From Paenibacillus ihumii (GTDB lineage Bacteria; Bacillota; Bacilli; Paenibacillales; Paenibacillaceae): a stretch of 64,000 bases of DNA. This document shows positions 53,325 to 62,816 of this stretch, one piece after another. The stretch is from contig NZ_LN884299.1 in the NCBI RefSeq assembly GCF_001403875.1, forward strand, positions 3,933,674-3,997,673, given 5' to 3'. Positions within the stretch are counted from its first letter, which is position 1; every line of letters starts with the position of its first letter. Both the position numbers and the translations under genes were made by a program. Under the pieces are notes generated by a model that saw only the letters and a program-made list of their open reading frames with translations, had not been told where the DNA came from and did no database searches.

Positions 53325-54946
53325 ATTCCTATTACGCACTCCACATGCACCGTATGCGGGAACATATCCACCGGCTGTACCTCCACCGTCCGGTACCCGC
53401 CGTCCTCCAGAATCCGCAAGTCCCTTGCCAGCGTCGACGGATTGCAGCTTACATATACGACTCGCTCCGGCTTCATCTCCAAGATCGTCTCCAGCAAGCG
53501 GGGATCGCAGCCTTTGCGCGGTGGATCAACCACGATCACATCAGCTTCAATGCCTTGCTCCTTCCAGCGGGGGATAACATCCTCCGAAGCTCCCACCTCA
53601 AACGTCACATGCTTCATCCCGTTCAAATCGGCATTGCTGCGGGCGTCGTCGATCGCTTCCTTAACGATTTCTACCCCATATACGCGTTCAGCGTGCTGCG
53701 CCAGGAACAAAGAAATCGTCCCGATGCCGCAGTAGGCGTCGATAACGGTCTCTCTTCCGGTCAGCCCCGCATATTCCACCGTCTTGCTGTACAACACTTC
53801 GGTCTGCACCGGATTCACTTGGTAAAAAGACCGCGCCGAGATCGCAAACTGCACGTCTCCGATATAATCATAAATGACGTCGCGTCCCCAGAGGACGCGG
53901 GTTTCGTCGCCAAAGATGACGTTGGTCTGCTTCGTGTTCATGTTCTGGCAAATGCTGACCACCTGCGGGAGCTGTTCCCGGATCAGGCTGATCCAGGCCT
54001 CAACATGTGGAATGTCCTGCCCATTGGTGACGAGGACAAGCATCATTTCCCCGGTGCGAAAAGCCTTCTTCACGACGACATGGCGCAAGAGGCCTCGCCC
54101 CGTCTCTTCGTTGTAGGCGGTGATGCCGAGCTCGCGCCCGATCGCCTTCACGCGGGTGACGACATCATCGTTATGCTCATGCTGGATCAGGCAGGTCTCC
54201 ATGTCGACGATGCGGTGGCTGCCGCGGGCATAGAAGCCTCCCACCAGGGCGCCGTCGGTGACGCCGACGGGCACCTGGGCCTTGTTGCGGTAGCGCCAAG
54301 GCTCCGCCATGCCGAGCGTCGGCAGCACGACCACGCCGCCCTCCCATGTACCGGATGCTACCTCCTACACGCCCTTTCTGCCCCCGTCTTCGTCCAGCTG
54401 GCTCGCCATGTCCGGCAATTTCTTACGCACTTTCCACGCCACGCGCAGCTTGCCGATGCGCTCCAGCGCATCGACCACGTGCTGGCGCTTCCAGGCCAGC
54501 TGGCCCGCGTAGCTTAAGTGCTGCAGCTGGCAGCCGCCGCACTTGTCGTAAATGCCGCACGGCGCAGCTACGCGATCAGGGCTGGCTTCACGCAGCTCAA
54601 GCAATTTGGCATAGCCGTACTGCTTCTTCGTCTTCAGCACCTTCACGAGCACCTTCTCGCCCGGAAGCGCTCCAGCTACAAACAGCGTGTAGCCCTCTGC
54701 CCGACCCACGCCCTCGCCGTCGTGGTTCATGCCGATGATATCGATAACAACTTCATCATTTTTGCTGACAGGCAATCCGGCGATTTCTGGAGCCTGCTGC
54801 TTTCTAGCGCCACGCAAATTACCGCCACTTCCATTTCTGCTTCGTTTACTAGAGCTGCGGATACCTGTCTCGCGCTCCGCCGATCCGTAGGCACGGCCCG
54901 CTGATTCCTTCCTGCCCGCGGTCCCATTACTTCGCTGCCTCTTCAT
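53306..54946 (-). pseudogene. rlmCD: RlmCD/TrmFO-like 23S rRNA (uracil-5-)-methyltransferase, with internal stop and element-altered 3' end
   Basis: From ATG 54946 the reading gives a basic N-terminus, a TRAM domain (DIIGMNHDGEGVGR) and the Fe-S cluster cysteines (CGIYDKCGGCQ). An in-frame TAG at 54365-54367 stops it after KLPDMASQLDEDGGRKGV. The same frame reopens at once and encodes the rest: LGMAEPWRYRNKAQVPVG, SAM motif AYCGIGTISL, catalytic VYVSCNPSTLARD, and the last native residues HTVHVECV. Total about 545 residues with the stop read through. A GTG at 54334 with GGGAGG upstream might start the second half separately. The final IGICRVDT is encoded by the element's attachment end. Confidence 0.85.
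53334..53347 (-). other. Right attachment core of the element in the rlmCD 3' end
   Basis: CATGTGGAGTGCGT (minus strand) encodes the end of HVECV in rlmCD. As I recall, this region of rumA/rlmCD is the integration core of several streptococcal ICEs. Native gene sequence ends here and element DNA begins. A second copy (attL) was not found in the window. Confidence 0.5.
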
Positions 54947-55043
54947 TGCTGGTACTTCACTTCTTTCTTGTAAGGTTATTCCCTCATATTTAGAAAATCT
55001 GCCAGGGTTTCTGTTTCTTCACGATTCCCGTCTTTTAGTGGCT

Positions 55044-55142
55044 GCCGGTTCTGTCGGTTCCGCCGGTTCCGCAAGTTCTGTCGGTTCCGCCGATCCTGCC
55101 AGATCTGCCGGATTTGTCAGGTTTGTCCAGTCTGTCGGATCT
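55044..55142. repeat. Degenerate 9-bp tandem repeat, about 11 units
   Basis: Units such as GCCGGTTCT, GTCGGTTCC and GCCGATCCT follow with exact 9-bp period. On the minus strand one open frame reads an (A/T)EP-rich peptide (AEPTELAEPAEPTEPA) ending at TGA, without a clear start. It lies upstream of rlmCD. Confidence 0.6.
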
Positions 55143-55204
55143 ACTAAACCTCCTAGGTCTCCAGGCCATCCGTTCTACCAGATATCCTGATCTTAATCTT
55201 CTCT

Positions 55205-55244
55205 CTTCAGGTCTTCAGGTCTTCAGGTCTTCAGGTCTTCAGGC
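55205..55244. repeat. 8-bp tandem repeat CTTCAGGT, five units
   Basis: Four perfect copies of CTTCAGGT and a fifth ending in C. Further pyrimidine-rich imperfect repeats follow to about 55300, and a third cluster built on ACAATACAG is at 55612-55669. The whole stretch 54947-55726 has no supported gene. Confidence 0.7.
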
Positions 55245-55726
55245 TTTCGGATCTTCTGCTCCTGCCCTTCCTGCCCGTCCTGCCCTTCCTGCTCATTTCA
55301 CTCTCCAGGTCCTCCAACTCTCAAGTCTATAACATCTTTCCGTTCCCCAGGTTTCAGGCCCTTCAACTCTTCCCGCTTTTCCTATCTTCCTGCCATTCCC
55401 GCCCCACTGTATCTCATCCAAGCATAACCCATTACAGCATTGTCTGATCTCCTCTCATGCCGCCTTCATGAAGCCGGGGCTGTTCCCCGCATCCTGCATG
55501 CTTCGGAAACAGCCCCTCTATATTCATCAAAATATCGACTTTTCACTATCCTCTTACCCTGCAATCCACTCAAATCCGACGATATAGTCAGCGTAGGTTG
55601 ATCGCCTCGCCAGCACAGCACAATACAGCCCAGTACAATACAGCACACTACTGCATAGTACAATACACTAACGTTTCCCAGCAAACGAACCTGCCAGCTA
55701 ATCCTCTAACCCGCTAACCCTCGCAC

Positions 55727-56608
55727 CTAAGCAAAAATCCGCAAATGCGACGGCAAAATCTCGAACACGCCAGGCAGCTCTCCGCCCAGCTCACCGTCCA
55801 GATTCAGCTGGACCAGGCCCGGCGAGGTGACCTCCATCCGTCTCGTCTTGAAATAGACGACGCGCGGATCACTGAAATGATCGCCGCGCAGCGCCATCGT
55901 CAGCAGGCGGATGAATTCGGCCAGGTTGCATTTGCGAACCGCAATGACATCCAGCAGGCCGTCATCGATCCGCGCATCCGGCGCCAGCTTCTCGAAGCCG
56001 CCGACGGAGTTGCTGTTCGCGATCAGGAACAGCATGAACTCGCCTTCCAGCACCCCATGCCCCTCGGCGCGGATAATCAGCTGGGTCGGCGACAGGCTGG
56101 CCACCTTCTCGATGCCCTTCATATAATAGGCAAGCTGGCCGATCATCGTCTTAAGCTTGCTGGGCACCTCATAAGTCAGCTCTGTGAGCGAGCCGCCACC
56201 AGCGATATTAATGAAATGGCGCCCGTTCACCTTGCCGATATCGATCGGCCGCGTCTTGTTGTCGATGAGCAAGTCGCAATAATCCTCCCAACGCTTGGGG
56301 ATCCCTATAGCGCGGGCAAAGTCATTCGTCGTTCCCATCGGGAAGATGCCGAGTGGCGGCAGATTCTCAAGTCCTGCCATCCCGTTCACGACCTCATTCA
56401 GCGTGCCGTCACCGCCAGCTGCAATGATGATATCATAGCCGCGCCGCACCGCTTCCGCCGCTTCTCGCGTCGCATCGCCTTCACCCGTCGTGGCATGGCA
56501 TGACGTCTCGATGCCGGCCAGATCCAGGCGGTCCAGCACGTCAGGAAGCAAGCGCCGCATCTCCTCCCGCCCGGAGGAGGGATTATAAATTAACCTAGCC
56601 CTTTTCAT
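55727..56608 (-). CDS. dgkB: Diacylglycerol kinase-family lipid kinase
   Basis: 293 residues. The N-terminal NPSSGREEMRR and GGDGTLNEVVNG (near residues 64-75) are the nucleotide-binding motifs of the DagK/YegS fold; GTTNDFARAIGIP follows as catalytic loop. The C-terminal half is a beta sandwich. It phosphorylates diacylglycerol at the membrane to recycle phosphatidylglycerol head-group loss. It lies next to the CbiX gene, 21 bp away, and the order dgk-cbiX-yerC suggests one operon. Confidence 0.9.
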   Translation of the reverse strand: MKRARLIYNPSSGREEMRRLLPDVLDRLDLAGIETSCHATTGEGDATREAAEAVRRGYDIIIAAGGDGTLNEVVNGMAGLENLPPLGIFPMGTTNDFARAIGIPKRWEDYCDLLIDNKTRPIDIGKVNGRHFINIAGGGSLTELTYEVPSKLKTMIGQLAYYMKGIEKVASLSPTQLIIRAEGHGVLEGEFMLFLIANSNSVGGFEKLAPDARIDDGLLDVIAVRKCNLAEFIRLLTMALRGDHFSDPRVVYFKTRRMEVTSPGLVQLNLDGELGGELPGVFEILPSHLRIFA

Positions 56609-56629
56609 GTTATGAACGCCACCCGTTTA

Positions 56630-57526
56630 TCATAATTTCAATGACCTCATTATATGCAATATTTGATCCAACATCCAGTGAGGCAGCAGCGAATGGGGAA
56701 GCAGCGCTTCTCCCGAGTAGCGATAGGCCATCCCCTCCAGCCTGGAAGGGATGGCTTGCTTCGTGAAATACCCTGCACTTAAAAATAACGGGGCGATCAG
56801 CACCTCATATCCCCGTTCTTGCCAATAGTTGACCTTCCTATGCACGCTATCAGGATTTAACAGCGCGAAATCAGTTGCGGCTACGCCGCCAATCTCCTTG
56901 ACCCGCGCTGCCAGCGAGGAGATTCCCCGCTCCCAGCGCTGGCGGAAGCCCTCATGCCTGCTGCCGTGGCCGATCAGCAGCAGCGCTTCCCGCCCTGGCT
57001 CCCGGGACATTGGCTTGACTTTATCCCAGATCATTTGCGCAACCAGAGGATGGTCATCTACAGGCTCGCCAAAAAACACGCGTGCAGAGAGGCGGAAACG
57101 TTCCAAATCCGTCTCCTTCTCCGGCGTGTCTGTAACCCCGAGCGCATAAGCGATCTCATCCACATGCGTGCTCCCCGAGGACATAAACAGGGGAATAACG
57201 ATCATATCGGTGACGCCCTGCAGTTCCAGCCGGTCGATTCCGTCCTGTATGAGGCGGCCGTCCACAATTTCAAGGAAAGAGGCTTCCACGGGAAGCCCCT
57301 CCGGTAATTCTGCCCGAACGGCGGCTACCGCATCATCCACAAGCTTCACCCAGTGGCTGTCCGGTGACCCGTGGCTGATAACGAGAACGCCGGGACGCAG
57401 CTGGCGATCCGCCGCAAGCGTCTCCTGCGTATTTTCCAACTCAACGTTCACTTGCCCTTGGCCTTGCCCGTAATCCTGCTCCCACGCCCCGAATGGTCCG
57501 CGCAGCACGTCCAAGCTTGGCTTCAT
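56630..57526 (-). CDS. CbiX-family sirohydrochlorin chelatase
   Basis: 298 residues, two CbiX-type halves. The first half has VLVISHGSPDSHW near residue 50 and the second LLIGHGSRHEGF near 185; the His residues are the metal and catalytic site of class II chelatases. An N-terminal 40-residue leader is Gln/Gly-rich. The start overlaps the YerC-like stop by one base (TAATG). It puts iron or cobalt into sirohydrochlorin without ATP, unlike the CobN complex encoded elsewhere in the window. Confidence 0.85.
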   Translation of the reverse strand: MKPSLDVLRGPFGAWEQDYGQGQGQVNVELENTQETLAADRQLRPGVLVISHGSPDSHWVKLVDDAVAAVRAELPEGLPVEASFLEIVDGRLIQDGIDRLELQGVTDMIVIPLFMSSGSTHVDEIAYALGVTDTPEKETDLERFRLSARVFFGEPVDDHPLVAQMIWDKVKPMSREPGREALLLIGHGSRHEGFRQRWERGISSLAARVKEIGGVAATDFALLNPDSVHRKVNYWQERGYEVLIAPLFLSAGYFTKQAIPSRLEGMAYRYSGEALLPHSLLPHWMLDQILHIMRSLKL

Positions 57527-57816
57527 TAGCGCCCCAGGCGTTCAAGCGTCATCTTGTACCCGTCATTACCATAATTCAGGCAGCGCTTGACGCGGGAAAT
57601 CGTCGCCGTGCTGGCTCCGGTCTCCGCCTCGATTTGATTATAGGTATTTCCTTTGCCGAGCATGCGCGCCACTTCCAGGCGCTGGGACAAGGATTGTATT
57701 TCGTTAACGGTGCATAAATCATCAAAAAAGATGTAGCATTCCTCGATATTCTTCAATGTAAGGATAGCTTCAAATAATTGGTCGATCGTTTTATCATTCA
57801 ACTTCTTAAGTTGCAC
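57526..57816 (-). CDS. YerC/YecD family TrpR-like regulator
   Basis: 96 residues, full length for the family. The helix-turn-helix is SQRLEVARMLGKGNTYNQI followed by TGASTATISRVKR. YerC-type proteins are TrpR-fold regulators of unknown ligand found in most Bacilli. First gene of the yerC-cbiX-dgkB group, with TAATG coupling to the chelatase. Confidence 0.9.
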   Translation of the reverse strand: MQLKKLNDKTIDQLFEAILTLKNIEECYIFFDDLCTVNEIQSLSQRLEVARMLGKGNTYNQIEAETGASTATISRVKRCLNYGNDGYKMTLERLGR

Positions 57817-58043
57817 TGATTAATCATCCCCTACGGTTACTATAAACACACCTTCATTGTACCTGAGCAGCAGCCTGCTTTTCAAGCGTTAACGGTTTCA
57901 CGCTTCACAGAAATAACGCCCAAATATGCAAAGGCCCACCCTACCCGGGACATTCGTCTATACACTCGCTATACACAGCACATACAGTATAGTAATGCAA
58001 ACGCCTATTTCCACCCTAAATATTTTAAAAGGACAGTGATATT

Positions 58044-58559
58044 ATGCCTCATTATTATCCCCCTCATCGCAGCGTAACGCCCCCTGTGCCGTATACGAAC
58101 TATTACCCTGGGATCGATCCGTTGGAGACGCCATCTGCCCAAAAAGCGGAATCCTCCGCTCTGGTTCCTTATTCGCCACAGCCTGTGGCCAGTGAGAGCG
58201 CATCGCTTCCCGCCGCCTCAGGCGGAGCCTCGAAATCCTCGGGAGGCTTCTCCCTGCCGAATCTGGGCGATCTCAAGGGCATCGTCGACAGGCTCGGCGG
58301 GATTGAAGGGATACTGGCCACGGTCGGCAAAGTACAGAAGGTCATGCAGACCGTTCAGCAGTTCGCCCCTATGGCCAAACTATTCACAGGACTGCTCCCT
58401 GGTGCCAAAAAAGGGCCGGGGCTTCAGGGCGGCAGAAACGACCGGCTGGACGAATACAGACCCCGCCGGCGGCGGAGCAAAGGAGGCAGCCGCAAGGGCA
58501 GGCCGCGCCGCAAGACGGGATCCCGGGGAGCCGGCAAATCCGGCAATCGCCGCCGCTGA
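58044..58559 (+). CDS. VrrA/YqfQ-like protein
   Basis: 171 residues, AAAGGACAG upstream. A tyrosine/proline-rich start (PHYYPPHRSVTPPVPYTNYY) precedes a core with NLGDLKGIVDRLGGIEGILA, and the last 40 residues are a very basic Arg/Lys/Gly tail. YqfQ/VrrA proteins of Bacilli share the proline-tyrosine start and the small helical core. Function unknown; spore or envelope roles have been suggested. A strong hairpin overlaps the stop codon. Confidence 0.75.
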   Translation: MPHYYPPHRSVTPPVPYTNYYPGIDPLETPSAQKAESSALVPYSPQPVASESASLPAASGGASKSSGGFSLPNLGDLKGIVDRLGGIEGILATVGKVQKVMQTVQQFAPMAKLFTGLLPGAKKGPGLQGGRNDRLDEYRPRRRRSKGGSRKGRPRRKTGSRGAGKSGNRRR

Positions 58560-58580
58560 ACTAGCGGCGGCGCTTTGCCG
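58541..58580 (+). terminator. Two-part hairpin overlapping the stop codon of the VrrA-like gene
   Basis: GCCGCCGCT (58549-58557) pairs with AGCGGCGGC (58563-58571), and outer arms CGGCAA/TTGCCG extend it to 58541-58580. There is no T-tract, so it may stabilise the 3' end rather than terminate. Confidence 0.4.
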
Positions 58581-58605
58581 GGCACAATAGAACGCCAGAC
58601 CCGGC

Positions 58606-59565
58606 TTATTTAAACCAGCCGCGCTTCCGGAACGCCAGAATCATCCAGATGCCCAGCACGCCCATGACTCCAAGTACAGCAAAATATCCATATCTCCAGT
58701 TCAGCTCCGGCATATTCACGAAGTTCATCCCGTAGATTCCCGCAATCAGCGTGAGCGGCATGAATACAGTCGTAATGACCGTCAGCGTCTTCATGATGCC
58801 ATTCATCCGGTTGGAGTTCAGCGAAATATAGGAATCCCTTAAGTCTGCGGTCATCTCGCGGTTGCTCTCAATCATCTCGGACAGCTTTAGAAGATGGTCA
58901 TAGATATCCGAGAAATGCACGCGCGGCTCCTTCTCTCCTTGAATATGCTGGGAGTTCAAGACCCGATACATTAAGTCCCGCATCGGTACAATCGTACGCC
59001 GCAGCTTCAGCAGGCGGCTCCGCAGCACAAAGACCTGATTCAACAGCACCTCAACGGACTCCCGGCCCCCTTGCTTTTCCAATTCGTCCAGATCGTCCTC
59101 GATCGAATATACGCAGGGGAAATAATTGTCCACCAGACTGTCGATCACCACATAAGCCGCAGCATAAGGCCCCTTCGACCAAATTTTCCGGTCATGCGTC
59201 CGGCCCCGCATTTTCTCCCAGGCCTGATCCACTTCCGCCAGCTTCTTCTTATGATAGGACACGAGATAGCTGCTGCCGATAAACAGATTGACCTCGACCG
59301 TTCGGAGCGTTTCCGGGTTCATGGCATGCAGCACAAGAAATTGGTACTCCTCGTAATAATCCAGCTTCGGCCGCTGCAGGACATGCAGGCAATCCTCAAT
59401 GGCCAGCGGATGGAATCCGAAGAAGGAGGCGAGCAGCTCGGACTCCTCCTCTGTCGGTTCATCAAAATCGACCCAGCACCATACATAGCTGCCCTGGTGG
59501 ACAGCCTCCAGCGGTAAATCCGTTTTCACCTTGTGATCCTGCGTAATGCCCATGATTCGCAGCAT
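58606..59565 (-). CDS. corA: CorA-family magnesium transporter
   Basis: 319 residues from ATG 59565, with AGGAGGGG upstream; a longer frame lacks a site. The cytoplasmic domain is followed by two helices and the signature YGMNF before the loop MPEL (near residue 275). CorA forms a pentameric Mg2+ channel, and homologues also carry Co2+ or Ni2+. A bidirectional terminator separates it from the phosphate transporter gene. Confidence 0.92.
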   Translation of the reverse strand: MLRIMGITQDHKVKTDLPLEAVHQGSYVWCWVDFDEPTEEESELLASFFGFHPLAIEDCLHVLQRPKLDYYEEYQFLVLHAMNPETLRTVEVNLFIGSSYLVSYHKKKLAEVDQAWEKMRGRTHDRKIWSKGPYAAAYVVIDSLVDNYFPCVYSIEDDLDELEKQGGRESVEVLLNQVFVLRSRLLKLRRTIVPMRDLMYRVLNSQHIQGEKEPRVHFSDIYDHLLKLSEMIESNREMTADLRDSYISLNSNRMNGIMKTLTVITTVFMPLTLIAGIYGMNFVNMPELNWRYGYFAVLGVMGVLGIWMILAFRKRGWFK

Positions 59566-59623
59566 GGCCGCCCCTCCTAAATTCATTTTCCTCATCGATT
59601 TCAATAGAGGGCCCCGCATATCC

Positions 59624-59666
59624 AAAAAAAGCCAACCCTTGGTATTCCAAATGATTGGCTTTTTTA
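59624..59666. terminator. Bidirectional terminator between the pit and corA genes
   Basis: A7, then AGCCAA (59630-59635) pairs with TTGGCT (59655-59660), then T6. It works for both strands; both neighbours are on minus, so it ends the pit-DUF47 transcript. Confidence 0.75.
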
Positions 59667-59673
59667 ATGCGTT

Positions 59674-60663
59674 CTAAAACAGTATGGTGTAAATGATTCC
59701 GGCGAGGATAGCAACGATCGGAATCGTGATCACCCAAGCGATGACAATTCGTCCGGCAACTCCCCACTTCACGGCCGAGAAGCGCTTGGCAGACCCTACG
59801 CCCAGAATCGCGGATGTAATGGCATGCGTAGTACTGACCGGCAAGTGGAACAGGGTCGCTCCGAAAATAACCGAAGCTGCGGACAGATCGGCTGCGAAGC
59901 CGTTGATCGGCTCGATCTTGAATATTTTCGTCCCCATCGTCTTGATGATTTTCCAGCCGCCGATCGATGTCCCGAGGGCCATCGCTGTCGCCGCAGCGAC
60001 CTTGACCCAGAACGGAACGTCCATATTGTCCTGGTAATTCGCCGTGACGAGAGCGAACGTAATGATCCCCATCGCCTTCTGGGCGTCATTGGTACCGTGC
60101 GTGAAGGCCTGGATGGACGCCGTTACGATCTGCATCGAGCGGAACCCTTTGTTGACCGTATGCGGACTGCGCTTGGCGAAAATCCATTTCAGGATCATCA
60201 TCACGACATAACCGATGGCAAAGGCGATCAGCGGAGAAAATATAAGTCCTTCGATAATGGTCGTAAACCCGCTCCAGTTGAGGTTCTCAGAGCCGGCGCC
60301 GACGAATACCGCGCCAGCCAGGGCACCGATCAAGGCATGCGAGGATGAAGAAGGGATACCGAACCACCAGGTAACCAGATTCCATATAATCGCCGCAAGC
60401 AATGTCGCAACCAGGATCTCCAGGCCGTTATCCAGCTTCGCCGGATCGGCTACGCTGCCGCCTATGGTCTTCGCTACGCCCGTGAACATCATCGCCCCGA
60501 TGAAGTTCATGACCGCGGCGAGCATGATTGCGGTGCGCGGCTTCAATGCGCGTGTCGATACCGAGGTCGCTATCGCATTGGCGGTATCATGGAACCCATT
60601 GATGAAGTCGAAGGCGAGCGCCAGAAAGATGACAATCAGTATGATGATTAAACTCGTATCCAT
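59674..60663 (-). CDS. pit: PiT-family inorganic phosphate transporter
   Basis: 329 residues, about ten helices. Signature repeats are FINGFHDTANAIA near residue 20 and the inverted copy FTHGTNDAQKAMG near 185, both with the GANDVANA-like pattern of PiT. PSSSSHALIG follows the first. It imports phosphate with a metal-phosphate or proton/sodium coupling. The DUF47 gene lies 90 bp upstream and forms the usual pair. Confidence 0.93.
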   Translation of the reverse strand: MDTSLIIILIVIFLALAFDFINGFHDTANAIATSVSTRALKPRTAIMLAAVMNFIGAMMFTGVAKTIGGSVADPAKLDNGLEILVATLLAAIIWNLVTWWFGIPSSSSHALIGALAGAVFVGAGSENLNWSGFTTIIEGLIFSPLIAFAIGYVVMMILKWIFAKRSPHTVNKGFRSMQIVTASIQAFTHGTNDAQKAMGIITFALVTANYQDNMDVPFWVKVAAATAMALGTSIGGWKIIKTMGTKIFKIEPINGFAADLSAASVIFGATLFHLPVSTTHAITSAILGVGSAKRFSAVKWGVAGRIVIAWVITIPIVAILAGIIYTILF

Positions 60664-60753
60664 AGTCTCATTTATTGCACAGATCGTTGTATATTTATAT
60701 CATCCGCGCAATTCCAACCTCCCGAAATATTGAATGATGAAGCGAAGTTATGA

Positions 60754-61368
60754 TTATGAATTGCGCATGATAATGGATTCCAGCATATTGGCAACGTGCT
60801 CGCACGCATCTGTCGTCGTCTCGAGACGTTCGTAAATTTCCTTCTTCTTAATCAGAACGATCGGATCGGTGACTTTAGCGAACAGCTCCTTGATGCAAAT
60901 CCGCAGCAGCTCGTCCCCTTGGTTCTCAAGGTCGTTCAGGCGGATGGTATGCTCCCGGATTGCAAGCAGCTTCTTCTGGGACAGCAAATGAACCGCCTTT
61001 TGGATTTCATAAGCGGAGGTCCGCAGAATTTCTGCAAACTGAACGATATGCTCGTCCGGCTCGCTCAAGTGATACATGAAGAAACGGGAGGTCGTTGCCT
61101 CCAGGCCGTCAATCACGTCATCGAGCGTCGTCGTCAGGTTCATAATGTCATCACGTTCAATCGGTGTAATAAACGTCTTGTTCAGTTCGACAATAATTGT
61201 GTGCGTAAAGCCGTCACATTTCGACTCAAATTCCTTCATTTGCTTAGCGAATTGCTCTACATCCTTTAATTCCGATACCTGCTGGGCGAAATAATCCGCC
61301 GAATGCACGATCGTATCCGCCATATTTTCTAACGTCTGGAAAAAGATATCCTTCTTTTTCGCTCGCAT
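60754..61368 (-). CDS. DUF47/PhoU-like protein
   Basis: 204 residues, all helical, full length for the DUF47 (YkaA) family. It begins KKDIFFQTLENMADTI and carries the acidic metal-binding helices (TTLDDVIDGLEA, ENQGDELL). Proteins of this family accompany PiT transporters and are thought to regulate them. It precedes the pit gene in the same direction. Confidence 0.88.
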   Translation of the reverse strand: MRAKKKDIFFQTLENMADTIVHSADYFAQQVSELKDVEQFAKQMKEFESKCDGFTHTIIVELNKTFITPIERDDIMNLTTTLDDVIDGLEATTSRFFMYHLSEPDEHIVQFAEILRTSAYEIQKAVHLLSQKKLLAIREHTIRLNDLENQGDELLRICIKELFAKVTDPIVLIKKKEIYERLETTTDACEHVANMLESIIMRNS

Positions 61369-61560
61369 CTCTTATCCCCTTTTCTCTACGTGTGTTTCTG
61401 ATACACTCGGATGACATAACCCTGAATATCTTAACACAATTAGCGACAACATGAACACTTTTGTTACAAACATTTCACGTCTTCTATCTATAATTACCCT
61501 TTAAGCGCCGTCCCTATCCCTTATATTTCATATAGAAGGAATAGTTTCCTTATATTCGAC

Positions 61561-62655
61561 TTATTGTACTGTAAAACGACTATCAAATCCTGGTTCATTT
61601 GGCACAACATTCACATATGTAATCCCCGGGTAAAAAGGAATCTCCACATTGTCCTTTACAAAACGGATGATATCGCCGGATTTGCGGATCCATTGGCCGC
61701 GGATCATGCTGCCGCGCTGGAAGATCACGGCTTCCCCGCCCATTTCCAGATCTACGCTCAGCCGTCCTACCTCATCCAGAACCTTATGATCCGCCCCCAT
61801 AATCACGACATTGGCCGCCGTCAATTGGCTGCCTGTATCAAGATCATTATGCGGCGAGTCGTTGATGAATCGCTTGTACAATTTCGAAGCGGCATCATAT
61901 TCATACATTACCCGGTAATTATTAAGCTGAAATTTAACCTCGACCTGCCCGGCCGGGGTTCCTTCACCCGGGTCATCTTCCTCGCGGTATGGATATGTCG
62001 GCACGTTCTCATCCTCGGCGGCAAAGCCTCTTTTAACCGTGCCTTCAAGCAGCTTCTCTATATTGGTGTACAAATTATGCGGCGCCTTCCGCGATTTATC
62101 CCTCCAGAAATAGGCGCCGGCATTCGTAATCTCATCCAGGTCTTCCTTGCGCTGCTGCTGAAGAATAGCAAACGCATCATTGCTTGCTCCCGCGTGAACG
62201 AGTACGCCGTGATAGCTCTCCCCGAGGTCGATCATGTAAGGCCGTATGCTGCGAACGGGACCGATACGGGTCGTCTCATCCCCGCTCTGGTAAATCGCGA
62301 TCAGCCGGGTAACCCCGCCCTCCGCCAGCACCTCATATATGATATCCGCCTGGCCCAAGCCGGACTGCGGCCTGGCTGCCGGAGCATTGTTGATCATGAC
62401 TGCAAGCGGCCTCCGGGTCACCGGCTCCTCTACCGGCAGGCCGGTCAAGGGCGCCTTATACAAGATTGGCGGCTCCTCTACGATCGGCTCCTCGGCAAGC
62501 ACCGGGATCTCCTGCTCCTCGTTCCCGCTTCCCGGCGCGGCGGCTTTCTCCTGCCCGCAAGCCGGGATAATAAACAGGCTCGACAACAATAAGAACAACA
62601 GCATGCGTTTTGGTCGGTTTGATCGGTATGATCCATTAGAACAATTCAAATTCAT
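61561..62655 (-). CDS. DUF3048 lipoprotein (YerB family)
   Basis: 364 residues with a lipoprotein signal: LLFLLLSSLFIIPACG with lipobox Cys near 33. The linker is Glu/Pro-rich. The DUF3048 domain starts at APLTGLP near residue 68; YRRPLAVMINN-like, GLGQADIIYEVLAEGG and GPVRSIRPY are family hallmarks. YerB-type proteins are surface lipoproteins of unknown function, linked by homology to peptidoglycan or spore processes. Confidence 0.88.
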   Translation of the reverse strand: MNLNCSNGSYRSNRPKRMLLFLLLSSLFIIPACGQEKAAAPGSGNEEQEIPVLAEEPIVEEPPILYKAPLTGLPVEEPVTRRPLAVMINNAPAARPQSGLGQADIIYEVLAEGGVTRLIAIYQSGDETTRIGPVRSIRPYMIDLGESYHGVLVHAGASNDAFAILQQQRKEDLDEITNAGAYFWRDKSRKAPHNLYTNIEKLLEGTVKRGFAAEDENVPTYPYREEDDPGEGTPAGQVEVKFQLNNYRVMYEYDAASKLYKRFINDSPHNDLDTGSQLTAANVVIMGADHKVLDEVGRLSVDLEMGGEAVIFQRGSMIRGQWIRKSGDIIRFVKDNVEIPFYPGITYVNVVPNEPGFDSRFTVQ

Positions 62656-62733
62656 ATCCTCCGAGCACCATGTTTTTCCTCATATTATACGCCGAATGTC
62701 TATAGGACGGAAAGACATGATTGCCAGAAGCAA

Positions 62734-62773
62734 TAAAAGAAGCGCAGCAGCCGAGCAAATCGGCAGCTGCGCT
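62734..62773 (-). terminator. Terminator after the alpha/beta hydrolase gene
   Basis: AGCGCAGCAGCCGA (62741-62754) pairs with TCGGCAGCTGCGCT (62760-62773) with one mismatch; TCTTTTATT follows on the minus strand. Confidence 0.7.
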
Positions 62774-62816
62774 GTGACCTTCATACAGGATATTCGCTTC
62801 TGTTATATTTCAGTCT

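Noticed and set aside
53279..54517. Long plus-strand frame of 412 codons opposite rlmCD
   Set aside because: It is the antisense of a clear methyltransferase; codon bias of the real gene leaves the other strand open.
55205..55244. 8-bp tandem array as a CRISPR
   Set aside because: Units are contiguous with no spacers and no cas genes are near.
61564..62592. Long plus-strand frame of 342 codons opposite the YerB-like gene
   Set aside because: Shadow of the DUF3048 gene, with no start site or domain.
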